Part shown: piece after piece, positions 6,352 through 13,386 of the stretch
How positions within the stretch are numbered: the first letter of the stretch is position 1
Layout: every line of letters starts with the position of its first letter
Origin: UBA4744 sp035282865
GTDB taxonomy: Bacteria; Actinomycetota; Acidimicrobiia; Spongiisociales; UBA4744
Direction: 5' to 3'
DNA length: 14,712 nt
Assembly (NCBI GenBank): GCA_035282865.1
Contig: DATEVB010000129.1
Location: 1-14,712, forward strand
Notes under the pieces: model-generated
What the model saw: the letters and a program-made list of their open reading frames with translations, nothing else
Told to the model about the DNA's origin: nothing
Database searches by the model: none
Program-made: the position numbers and the translations under genes

Positions 6352-7154
6352 ACGGTCACCTCGAACGTGCGCAGTGCATCGTTCAATGACGTGCGATCGT
6401 CCGTCGAGCCGGAGCGCTGCCCGATGATGAAAGCGCACTGCAGTTGAACCGTTCCGGCGGCAAACTGTCGCGGCCGCGTGCCGGGAACGACCACCGACCG
6501 GGCGGGAACCCGGCCCCGGTAGTCCACCGGGGCCGGCCCGGTGACATCAATGATCGGCGTCGTTGCGGTGATAGTCGTATTGGCGCCCAGCACGGCACCC
6601 TCCTCCACAATGGCTCCCTCGGTGATGATGCAGCGACTTCCGATGAAGGCGTCGTCCTCGATGATGACCGGGCGGGCGTTGGGCGGCTCGAGCACACCAC
6701 CGATACCCACGCCACCCGACAGGTGCACGTTGCGCCCAACCTGGGCGCAGGAACCGACGGTGGCCCAGGTGTCGACCATCGTGCCTGCCCCAACGTAGGC
6801 GCCGATATTGATGTAGCCGGGCATGACCACAACGCCCGGTTCGCAGTAGGCCCCGTACCGAACCGTCCCCGGCGGAACGACCCGAATGCCCGATTCGTGC
6901 AACCCTGACTTGGTCGGGATCTTGTCGTGGTATTCGAACTCCCCGGCCTTCATCGTGTGGAGTTTGGTGATCCGGAAGTAGAGAATGATGGCCTCTTTGA
7001 CCCACTCATTGACCTCCCACGCCCCGTCCCGCTTCTCGGCGACTCGTACCTGCCCTCCGTCCAGGCGGGCGATGGTTCGCTCGACGGCACCGGTCGCCTC
7101 TCCAAGCAGGCTGAGGTCGACAAAGGCGGCCTCGATCAAGTCTCGGTCAGGCAC
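6348..7154 (-). CDS. dapD: Tetrahydrodipicolinate N-succinyltransferase, proteobacterial type
   Basis: The 268-residue protein has the short helical N-terminus (WVKEAIILYFR) followed by a left-handed beta helix from about residue 100 to 235. The central run from MVDTWATVGSCAQVG to GGVGIGGVLEP (126-156) is the hallmark of E. coli-type DapD (274 residues). It should transfer succinyl from succinyl-CoA to tetrahydrodipicolinate as a trimer. Classical actinobacterial DapD, such as the roughly 317-residue M. tuberculosis enzyme, belongs to a divergent group that lacks this block, so the type here is notable for the inferred host. The start is a GTG at 7154, overlapping the end of dapC by 19 bases and preceded by GGAGGT with a nine-base gap. 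The stop overlaps dapE. No frameshift or missing motif is seen. Confidence 0.95.
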   Translation of the reverse strand: MPDRDLIEAAFVDLSLLGEATGAVERTIARLDGGQVRVAEKRDGAWEVNEWVKEAIILYFRITKLHTMKAGEFEYHDKIPTKSGLHESGIRVVPPGTVRYGAYCEPGVVVMPGYINIGAYVGAGTMVDTWATVGSCAQVGRNVHLSGGVGIGGVLEPPNARPVIIEDDAFIGSRCIITEGAIVEEGAVLGANTTITATTPIIDVTGPAPVDYRGRVPARSVVVPGTRPRQFAAGTVQLQCAFIIGQRSGSTDDRTSLNDALRTFEVTV

Positions 7155-8281
7155 GCTTTCAGGACCTCCGTGGCTTGCTCAGTCTCCTCGAGGGTAGGAG
7201 TGAGGGCGAGCCGCAGGAAGCCCTCACCACCCACCCCGAAAGCTCTCCCGGGCGATACGATGATGCCTTGGGCCAAAAGGCGTTCGGCAACCGCCACGTC
7301 ATCTCCGACCCGGGCCCAGATGTAGATGCCGGCTTTCGAGGCGACCACTTGGTGACCGGTGTCCTCGAACGCCGTGCGGAGGATGGCCCGCTTGGCAGCA
7401 AAGATGGCTCGCCGCTCCGCCACGTGGTCGTCGTCGTCCCAGGCGGTGATGGCTGCTTTCTGGACGAACTCGGGTGAAGCCGTCCCGGTCGCCGTCCGCA
7501 GATCCTTGAGGATCGCAATGCCTTCCGCGTCGCCGACGATAACGGCCGACCGATAGCCGGTCATCCCGGACCGTTTGGAGAGACTGAGGTACGAAAGCGC
7601 CCCTCTGGAACCGGATCCCGCCGCCTGCAGGATCGAGGGCGGAGGTTCGCCCTCATAGATGTCGACATAGCACTCATCGGAGCAGAGCCAGGCGCCGGCT
7701 CGCCTGGCCCGACGGTAGAGGTCCTCGAAACCGCTTCGTTCGATCACCGCCCCGGTCGGGTTGTGGGGGTAGTTGATCCAGACCAGGGCGGTCCGGTCCC
7801 ACACCGGGTCGGGGATCTGGGCCGGGCGTAAGACGAAATCTCCGTCGAGCGTCACCGGGAATCCCTCGCCCCCGGCCAGGAGAGCCCCTCGCTCATAGAT
7901 GGGATAACCGGGAGTCGCCCACACCACCACCGACCCGGCCGCCCGGTCCACGAAAGCCAGCGGGGTCGAGAAGATGGCTTCCTTGGACCCGGCGGTTGGC
8001 AACACCTGCGTATCCGGGTCGACCTCGACGCCAAACCGGCGGCGCACATAGCCCGCAACGGACCTACGGAGTTCGGGCAATCCGGAAGTGGTTGGATATT
8101 CGGAGACCACCGGGACGGAACGGCGAAGCTCCTCTGGTATGAACGCCGGGGTCGGTTCACGCGGATCGCCAATCGAGAAGTCGACCAGCGGTTCTCCGGC
8201 GGCCCGCATCGCCCGGGCGCGTTCCTGGAGGGTCGCAATCGGGTACGCGCCCAGCTGCGTGAGTATCGGGTTGGTTCGCAT
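7136..8281 (-). CDS. dapC: N-succinyldiaminopimelate aminotransferase (class I/II PLP enzyme)
   Basis: The 381-residue protein is a fold-type I aminotransferase. Visible elements are DFSIGDPREPTP near the substrate pocket (34-44), YPTTSGLPELR, TAGSKEAI, YPHNPTG with Asn174, SDECYVDIYEG with Asp202, the PLP Schiff-base lysine in SLSKRSGMTGYRSA (Lys236), and a late FLRLALTPT for carboxylate binding. It should convert N-succinyl-2-amino-6-ketopimelate plus glutamate to N-succinyl-LL-diaminopimelate. The family alone would not fix the substrate, but overlap with dapD and proximity to dapE make DapC the best call; it resembles the actinobacterial DapC group. It is the first gene of the operon. The ATG at 8281 lacks a ribosome binding site but has a -10 box seven bases upstream, suggesting a leaderless mRNA. 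Confidence 0.92.
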   Translation of the reverse strand: MRTNPILTQLGAYPIATLQERARAMRAAGEPLVDFSIGDPREPTPAFIPEELRRSVPVVSEYPTTSGLPELRRSVAGYVRRRFGVEVDPDTQVLPTAGSKEAIFSTPLAFVDRAAGSVVVWATPGYPIYERGALLAGGEGFPVTLDGDFVLRPAQIPDPVWDRTALVWINYPHNPTGAVIERSGFEDLYRRARRAGAWLCSDECYVDIYEGEPPPSILQAAGSGSRGALSYLSLSKRSGMTGYRSAVIVGDAEGIAILKDLRTATGTASPEFVQKAAITAWDDDDHVAERRAIFAAKRAILRTAFEDTGHQVVASKAGIYIWARVGDDVAVAERLLAQGIIVSPGRAFGVGGEGFLRLALTPTLEETEQATEVLKACLTET

Positions 8282-8288
8282 GTTCGCA

Positions 8289-8294
8289 ACGCTA
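8289..8294 (-). promoter_or_regulatory. -10 box for a leaderless dapCDE transcript
   Basis: On the minus strand TAGCGT fits the TANNNT pattern and ends exactly seven bases before the dapC ATG. Transcription should therefore begin at or next to the start codon. No convincing -35 hexamer is visible, which is common in actinobacteria. Confidence 0.5.
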
Positions 8295-8337
8295 GTACCC
8301 CGGTCACCTTCCCGAGGCCGTCGACCGCTATCCCTCG

Positions 8338-8343
8338 TACAAT
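8338..8343 (+). promoter_or_regulatory. -10 box for a leaderless transcript of the Ig-like gene
   Basis: TACAAT ends exactly seven bases before the GTG at 8351, and no ribosome binding site is present. Together with the opposing dapC box it makes the 69-base gap 8282-8350 a divergent promoter region. Confidence 0.55.
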
Positions 8344-8350
8344 CCTCGCC

Positions 8351-8749
8351 GTGAGCAGGTATCGCGCTGTCTTCGTCGGTCTGAGCCTGGCCCTGGTGAC
8401 CGTAGTTGCGCTCGGAATCGCCTTCGGTTCACCGGACCGGACCGGCCCCGAACGTCCGCCGCAGATCGAGGCGGTCAGCCCCGCACCCGGTGAGACCGTG
8501 GTCCGCCAGACCCGCATCGAAGTCGACCTGCTCACCGGATATACCATCGATCTGTTCGTCGACGGTTTCCTCATCCCGATCGAAGAGTTGTTCTTCGTCG
8601 AGGGAACCGGCGTCTACTCGTGGCAACCGGGATCCGACCGGGTCATCACAGGACTCTCGCCCGGTCACCACGAAGTGCTGATCCGCTGGCGAACGCTGAG
8701 CGGTCTCCCGGACGAAGGTGAGTACTCCTGGACGTTCCGGGTTTACTGA
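8351..8749 (+). CDS. Membrane-anchored or secreted Ig-like domain protein, unknown function
   Basis: I do not recognise a named family for this 132-residue protein. Residues 6-26 (AVFVGLSLALVTVVALGIAFG) form one hydrophobic segment after a short basic start, typical of a signal anchor; there is no lipobox cysteine. The rest looks like a single beta-sandwich. It begins PQIEAVSPAPGETVV, contains GLSPGHHEVLIRW, and ends YSWTFRVY, a pattern seen in bacterial Ig-like or CopC-like extracellular domains (SbsA/Big_5 type), with no cysteines. The domain probably faces outside the membrane. The GTG start has no ribosome binding site but a TACAAT box seven bases upstream, so the mRNA is probably leaderless. 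It is divergent from dapC and convergent with the DUF3105 lipoprotein gene. Its function and any link to its neighbours are unknown. Confidence 0.78.
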   Translation: MSRYRAVFVGLSLALVTVVALGIAFGSPDRTGPERPPQIEAVSPAPGETVVRQTRIEVDLLTGYTIDLFVDGFLIPIEELFFVEGTGVYSWQPGSDRVITGLSPGHHEVLIRWRTLSGLPDEGEYSWTFRVY

Positions 8750-8770
8750 TGGCCGTTCTTGCGTGAGTTT

Positions 8771-8805
8771 CCTGCCCTATCCACGCTGCGGTATCGGCAG
8801 GTTTT
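8771..8805 (+). terminator. Probable Rho-independent terminator after the Ig-like gene
   Basis: CCTGCC (8771-8776) and GGCAGG (8796-8801) are perfect inverted repeats around a 19-base loop. TTTT follows at once (8802-8805), about 20 bases after the stop codon. The orientation fits termination of the plus-strand gene. There is no T-run for the opposing lipoprotein gene. Confidence 0.5.
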
Positions 8806-8821
8806 CGACGCCGGAACGGAC

Positions 8822-9373
8822 TCAAGCGCCCTCATCGACGTCGAATGGGCACTCTCCCGTCTCCGGTCCGGAACCGACGTACTGCCCGTAGAACGCCCCC
8901 AGCAGATCCTCATCAACCGCATCGAGTCGCATCATCGTCGTCCAGGCAGTGGCCACGACGGGCGCGTCCATACCGGGGCGGGGAGCGACGATGATCCGAT
9001 CCTCGAAACTCCGGCCGAGTTCCTCAATGCGTTCGACCTCGACGGCTTCGAGAACCGGCGAATACTGGAACACGATTACGCCGATGGCGAGGTCGTGCAA
9101 TTGGTAGACATCGGGCACGGGCTGGCGAAAGATGCCACAGGCGGCGGCCTTGGCCGAGTGTGCTCCGCTGGTCGGCGGGTTGGAGTTGTATTCGGGTGGC
9201 TTGATTTCGCCATTGAGGATCTGACGCACCGCCGTCTCGGAAAGATGCACATCGACGGGCTGCTCGGGAAACGTGTCGACCTCGAGGGCTAAACCCGGAT
9301 TGTCGGTAGCTCCCCCGGAGCAGGCTGCCGGGAGCAGCAACACCAGACCGGCCAGGCCGGTTCGCAACCTCAT
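8822..9373 (-). CDS. DUF3105 domain lipoprotein
   Basis: The 183-residue product begins with a lipoprotein signal peptide: basic MRLR, a hydrophobic core, and lipobox LPAAC with lipidated Cys18, so it should sit on the outer face of the membrane. The body resembles DUF3105: PPEYNSNPPTSGAHS (59-73), then QLHDLAIGVIVFQYSP (91-106), then DAPVVATAWTTMMRLD (136-151). As I recall the family, the second block usually reads like VHNLEHGGVVVHY; here Glu-His is replaced by Ala-Ile, so a residue pair that may be functional is missing. DUF3105 has no established role. Cys79 and Cys175 could form a disulfide. The ATG overlaps the ligA stop as ATGA, so it is translated from the ligA message. It is the last gene of a five-gene chain. 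Confidence 0.82.
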   Translation of the reverse strand: MRLRTGLAGLVLLLPAACSGGATDNPGLALEVDTFPEQPVDVHLSETAVRQILNGEIKPPEYNSNPPTSGAHSAKAAACGIFRQPVPDVYQLHDLAIGVIVFQYSPVLEAVEVERIEELGRSFEDRIIVAPRPGMDAPVVATAWTTMMRLDAVDEDLLGAFYGQYVGSGPETGECPFDVDEGA

Positions 9374-11397
9374 ACCAACCCCACGGCTTCCGGCCCCTCT
9401 TCCAGGAGCCTGAGAAATGCTGTCTCGTCGATGACGGGAACCCCGAGTTCCCGGGCCTTGGCGAGCTTAGACCCGGCCGACTCCCCCGCAACAACCGCAG
9501 TGGTTCTTCCGGACACCGACGACGTCACTCTCCCGCCCCGGTCTTCGACGGCTGCCTTGGCCTCTTCTCTTCCCAGAGATGAGAGGGTGCCGGTGATGAC
9601 AACGGCCAGGCCCTGGAGCGAGGAAGAAGCGCCGGCCGCTTGCTCATCGGCGAGTTGCACTCCCCCGGCGCGAAAGCGGTCGATCAGCTTCCGGTTGTCC
9701 GGGTCGCTCGCCCAGTCCCCGACAGAAGCGGCGATGGTAGGTCCGATTCCCTCGATAGCAGCCAGATCCTGTTCGGTAGCGTCCAGCAACCGATCCAGAT
9801 GACCGAAGGTACGGCTGAGGAGTCGGGCGACGGTGCCACCCACATGACGGATTCCGAGAGCCACCAGCAAACGGTGCAGGGGCCGGTGCCGGGCGCCGTC
9901 GATCGCCGCCAGGAGATTGCCGACCGATACCTCGCCCCACCCCTCGAATCCGAGCAGATCATCCGGCTCGAGAAAGAAGATGTCGGCGGGGTCGGAAATC
10001 AGATCCTCGCGCAGCAGCAGGTCGATGGTCTTGTAGCCCAGCCCTTCGATGTCCATCCCGTCTCGCGAAGCGAAGTGCGCCAGCCATTCCCTGAGCCGGC
10101 TGGGGCACTCCAACCCGCCGGTGCACCGGGCAACCTTCTCGTCTTCGACACGGACGATGGGATGACCACAGAAGGGACAGTTGGACGGCATATGCCACAC
10201 GTGCTCCGCTCCCGACCGCAGGCTCGGCAGCGGTCCGACGACCTCGGGAATGACGTCACCGGCTCGACGAACGACAACCGTGTCGCCGACCCTGATATCT
10301 TTGCGATGAATCTCATCCTCGTTATGGAGGGTTGCCAGGCCGACATTGGCCCCGCCGACGAAGACGGGTTCGAGCACGGCGAATGGCGTGGCGGCCCCGG
10401 TCCGACCGATGTTGATTTCAATAGCCCGCAGGGTGGTGGTCTGCTCTTCAGGCGGGAACTTGTAGGCAACCGCCCAGCGGGGCGCTTTGGCGGTGAACCC
10501 CAGCGCCCTCTGGCCCTTCAGGCTGTCGAGTTTCACCACCACACCGTCGGTTTGATACTCGTGCCGGTGTCGTTCTGCCTCAGCGCGGGCCACATAGGCT
10601 TTCACTCCGGTCAGGTCGGGGACCGCCTGGGAGGCCTGGTTGACTCTCAGTCCCCGGTCGCGCAGATACTCCAGCGTCTCCCGGTGGTAGGCGAAGACCG
10701 GACCGCCTTCGACGTGGCCAAGCTGGTAGACCCAGATCGACAGGGATCGCGAGGCGGTGACGCCCGGGTCTTTCTGTCGGACCGATCCGGCCGCAGCATT
10801 ACGCGGGTTGGTGAAGAGGCGGTCACCTCGGGCGGCCTGGCGCTCGTTGAGGTGCTCGAAGGCCGGGAGCGGCATGTAGACCTCCCCACGTACCTCCATG
10901 AGCGCAGGCGACTCACCGAGCAGCCGCAGAGGAAGAGCGTCGATAGTCCGCACGTTGGGTGTGATATCTTCACCGAAGAGGCCGTCGCCGCGCGTCGCTC
11001 CGCGCACAAAGATACCCTGCTCATAGGTAAGGGAAACTGCCAGACCGTCGATCTTGAGTTCGCATACGTATCCGCCGCCGTCACCCTCGAGCTGTCGAGT
11101 CATCCGTGACTCCCAGGCCTCTAGCTCGTCGAACGATTCGACGTTGTCCAGCGAGAACATCCGCTGGCGGTGCGGGACAGGTGCGAAAAGGTCGGAAGCC
11201 GGGGCTCCTACTCGCTGGGTAGGGGAGTCGGGGGTGACAAGATCGGGATACTCCGCCTCGAGCCCTTCCAAATCCCGGACCAATTGGTCGTAGTCGGCAT
11301 CGGAGATCTCGGGCGCATCGAGCACGTGGTAACGATGGGCGTGATACCTGATCTGGCCTCGCAACTCCTCGATCCGGGCGACGACCTCTTCAACCAT
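9370..11397 (-). CDS. ligA: NAD-dependent DNA ligase
   Basis: The full-length 675-residue enzyme has all LigA domains in order. The Ia domain binds NMN (YHAHRYHVLDAPEISDADYD region, 18-37). The adenylation domain carries the active-site lysine in CELKIDGLAV (Lys115, Asp117) and YQTDGVVVKL. The OB domain contains GRTGAATPFAVLEPV. A four-cysteine zinc finger follows (Cys407, Cys410, Cys425, Cys431), then helix-hairpin-helix repeats including GIRHVGG and IEGIGPT, and a C-terminal BRCT domain from about 597. It seals nicks in duplex DNA during replication and repair using NAD. The ATG overlaps the preceding MetE-like gene by eight bases and has GGGGAG ten bases upstream. Its stop overlaps the lipoprotein start. 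Position after mnmA and the MetE-like gene matches the actinobacterial order. Confidence 0.97.
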   Translation of the reverse strand: MVEEVVARIEELRGQIRYHAHRYHVLDAPEISDADYDQLVRDLEGLEAEYPDLVTPDSPTQRVGAPASDLFAPVPHRQRMFSLDNVESFDELEAWESRMTRQLEGDGGGYVCELKIDGLAVSLTYEQGIFVRGATRGDGLFGEDITPNVRTIDALPLRLLGESPALMEVRGEVYMPLPAFEHLNERQAARGDRLFTNPRNAAAGSVRQKDPGVTASRSLSIWVYQLGHVEGGPVFAYHRETLEYLRDRGLRVNQASQAVPDLTGVKAYVARAEAERHRHEYQTDGVVVKLDSLKGQRALGFTAKAPRWAVAYKFPPEEQTTTLRAIEINIGRTGAATPFAVLEPVFVGGANVGLATLHNEDEIHRKDIRVGDTVVVRRAGDVIPEVVGPLPSLRSGAEHVWHMPSNCPFCGHPIVRVEDEKVARCTGGLECPSRLREWLAHFASRDGMDIEGLGYKTIDLLLREDLISDPADIFFLEPDDLLGFEGWGEVSVGNLLAAIDGARHRPLHRLLVALGIRHVGGTVARLLSRTFGHLDRLLDATEQDLAAIEGIGPTIAASVGDWASDPDNRKLIDRFRAGGVQLADEQAAGASSSLQGLAVVITGTLSSLGREEAKAAVEDRGGRVTSSVSGRTTAVVAGESAGSKLAKARELGVPVIDETAFLRLLEEGPEAVGLV

Positions 11398-12325
11398 GCG
11401 CAGCCAGCTCCCCTGCTAGCCGGACCACCGTGTGTGCGACGATCTCTGCCTGACCTTCGGTGAGTCCGGCCAACCCGCACGCAGGAGAAAACATAGCGCC
11501 TTCGAGCAAACCGTCCATCTTCGCTCCTGCCATCACCAGGCGACCGACGATTCGTTGCAGGCGCACACCGGGGTCGCCGGGGAGCGGCTGGGTTTGGGTT
11601 GGGGCGACCCCCCAGATGAACCCCGTTCCTTCCCAGGTCGCGGCCGCAATCGCTTCGGTATGTGCGAGAAAGGCAGCTCCCAGAGAATCGATGTCCCAAG
11701 AGATCAGCGAAGGACGCACGGAGGCGACCACCGACCAATCGGTGTCGGCACAGCAATGAATACCGGCCGGCACCGGTGCTCGGGTCAGGACCTTCCCGAG
11801 CACGTGCTCCGCCTCGTCCCGGGTGATGGGAAAGCCCGGCACCAACAGTCCGGACAGGCCCGGCTCATCGAAAATCAGCGTGATGTCCGCGTCGGGAAGG
11901 CGGGCGGCCAGCGAAGCGATATGGTCCTCGACCCGACCAATCAGGCCGGTCGCCACGCAGTCGAGGAGGCCTTGGCCGGGATGGCCGGCAGAGAGCAAGC
12001 CAAGAGCAAGCGTCACCGGGCCGGTCGCCTGGGTTTTCACTGTCGGAACATCACTGCTGAGGACGTCCAGCAGGGCATGGGCTCCTCCGAAGGCTTCTGC
12101 TCGCGCCCCGATCGGCTCACCGTAGCCGAGGCCGATGCTACTGTCGACGGCCCCGCATCCGCACAATCCGTCCCCCCATTGGACCAGCATTCGCTCTTCG
12201 GGATGACGGTTCGGGAGTTGGGGAAGATACGGCACCGTTGTGGTCTCCAGCACAAACGACGCCGCCCGCTTGGGATCGGTGTGCGGAAGGCTTCCCACCC
12301 CTGTCACCAGTGGTCCGGACGTCAA
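11390..12325 (-). CDS. MetE-like (cobalamin-independent methionine synthase C-terminal fold) protein
   Basis: The 311-residue protein matches the C-terminal catalytic half of MetE/UROD-like TIM barrels but lacks the N-terminal MetE barrel (full MetE is about 750 residues). Visible marks are TGVGSLPHTD, TQATGPVTLAL (98-108), IFDEPGLSG (151-159), GIHCCAD with His190 and Cys192, and SPACGLAG with Cys283. These three match the His-x-Cys and distal Cys zinc ligands of MetE; the Glu ligand seems replaced by Asp in SWDID. Such proteins are often annotated methionine synthase, but the true methyl donor and acceptor are unknown; a thiol methyl transfer using a protein or corrinoid donor is one possibility. 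The start is TTG, overlapping the mnmA stop as TTGA. The same place between mnmA and ligA is kept in other actinobacteria (for example Rv3015c). Confidence 0.85.
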   Translation of the reverse strand: MTSGPLVTGVGSLPHTDPKRAASFVLETTTVPYLPQLPNRHPEERMLVQWGDGLCGCGAVDSSIGLGYGEPIGARAEAFGGAHALLDVLSSDVPTVKTQATGPVTLALGLLSAGHPGQGLLDCVATGLIGRVEDHIASLAARLPDADITLIFDEPGLSGLLVPGFPITRDEAEHVLGKVLTRAPVPAGIHCCADTDWSVVASVRPSLISWDIDSLGAAFLAHTEAIAAATWEGTGFIWGVAPTQTQPLPGDPGVRLQRIVGRLVMAGAKMDGLLEGAMFSPACGLAGLTEGQAEIVAHTVVRLAGELAAHG

Positions 12326-13386
12326 TGGACGGCACTCACGATCGTGCCACCGCCCAGCACTTCGTCCCCCCGGTAGACCACGCCGGCCTGGCCGGGCGCG
12401 ACGGAAGGCTGGCAGTCCTCAAACCACACGGTGCAGGTTGGGCCGTCGACATCGAGCATCGCCGGCACTGGTGGAGAGTTGTAACGGATCTTCACCTCAA
12501 CCGGGCCGGCGAGTTGTGGTTCGTCCGCAACCCAGGACACTCCGGCGAGGCGGGCACCGGCCGCCAGCAAGTCTTCACGCCTGCCCAGTACGACGGTGGC
12601 CGTCACAGGTTCAATCGCGGTGACGTAGCGGGCTTCGCCGAAGGAGATCCCCAGGCCTTTTCTCTGGCCGACGGTGAATCCGGCCACCCCTTCATGGTCG
12701 CCCAGATGGGTACCGTCGTGATCGACGAAGGGGCCCCTCCGCCTTCCTGTCTGTGACTGCGAGTCGATAAACGATCGATAGTCGCCGGCCCCCACGAAGC
12801 ATATGTCCTGGCTCTCCTGCTTGGCGGCGGTCCGCAGCCCCAGGCCCGCCGCCACCGAGCGTGTCTCAGCTTTGGTCATCTCGCCGATCGGAAACCGGAC
12901 CTTCGCCAATTCGGCTTGACCGAGCATGTACAGCACGTAGGACTGGTCCTTTCCGGCATCGACACCCCGCAACAGCTTCCATCCTGCCGGGACTTGCCGG
13001 ACCCGGGCATAGTGGCCGGTCACCAGCAGATCGCATCCGAGGTCGGCAGCTTGATCGAGCAGCCTGCTGAACTTGACCGTCCGGTTGCAGTCGACGCAAG
13101 GATTGGGGGTCCGGCCCGACAGATACGAGTTCACGAACGGGTCGACGACGCCGGACCGGAAATCGTCGGTGTAGTCGAACACGTAGTACGGGATGCCGAG
13201 CTGGGCGGCTACCCGGCGGGCATCCTCGGCATCACTCACCGTGCAGCATCCGGCGGTGGGCGCCTCGCCGTTCGGTCCTTGCCACAGCTTCAACGTGGCT
13301 CCGATCACGTCGTGCCCTGCTTCGACCATCAGCGCCGCCGCCACCGATGAGTCGACTCCTCCGCTCATCGCTACCAGCGTCTTCAT
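12322..13386 (-). CDS. mnmA: tRNA-specific 2-thiouridylase
   Basis: The 354-residue enzyme has the PP-loop ATPase motif MSGGVDSSVAAALM near the N-terminus, the catalytic cysteine in GRTPNPCVDCNRTVKF (Cys97, followed by Cys100), TGHYARV, GKDQSYVLYML, and the second reactive cysteine in KQESQDICFVG (Cys196). The C-terminal beta-barrel includes GFTVGQRKGLGI and RYNSPPVPA. It activates U34 of Lys, Glu and Gln tRNAs with ATP and inserts sulfur to make 2-thiouridine, using persulfide from a cysteine desulfurase. That desulfurase is the gene directly upstream, whose stop overlaps the mnmA ATG as ATGA. GAGGA lies six bases before the ATG. The frame extends to 13476, but that segment lies inside the upstream gene and its residues do not match the family. 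Confidence 0.96.
   Translation of the reverse strand: MKTLVAMSGGVDSSVAAALMVEAGHDVIGATLKLWQGPNGEAPTAGCCTVSDAEDARRVAAQLGIPYYVFDYTDDFRSGVVDPFVNSYLSGRTPNPCVDCNRTVKFSRLLDQAADLGCDLLVTGHYARVRQVPAGWKLLRGVDAGKDQSYVLYMLGQAELAKVRFPIGEMTKAETRSVAAGLGLRTAAKQESQDICFVGAGDYRSFIDSQSQTGRRRGPFVDHDGTHLGDHEGVAGFTVGQRKGLGISFGEARYVTAIEPVTATVVLGRREDLLAAGARLAGVSWVADEPQLAGPVEVKIRYNSPPVPAMLDVDGPTCTVWFEDCQPSVAPGQAGVVYRGDEVLGGGTIVSAVH

Noticed and set aside
9640..11109. Open frame of 489 codons on the plus strand opposite ligA
   Set aside because: It is antisense to a complete NAD-dependent ligase with every motif intact. Its translation has no recognisable domain, and long antisense frames are common in GC-rich DNA.
11432..12376. 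Open frame of 314 codons on the plus strand opposite the MetE-like gene
   Set aside because: Antisense shadow: low-complexity, Arg/Gly-rich translation and no ribosome binding site, while the minus strand carries conserved MetE motifs.
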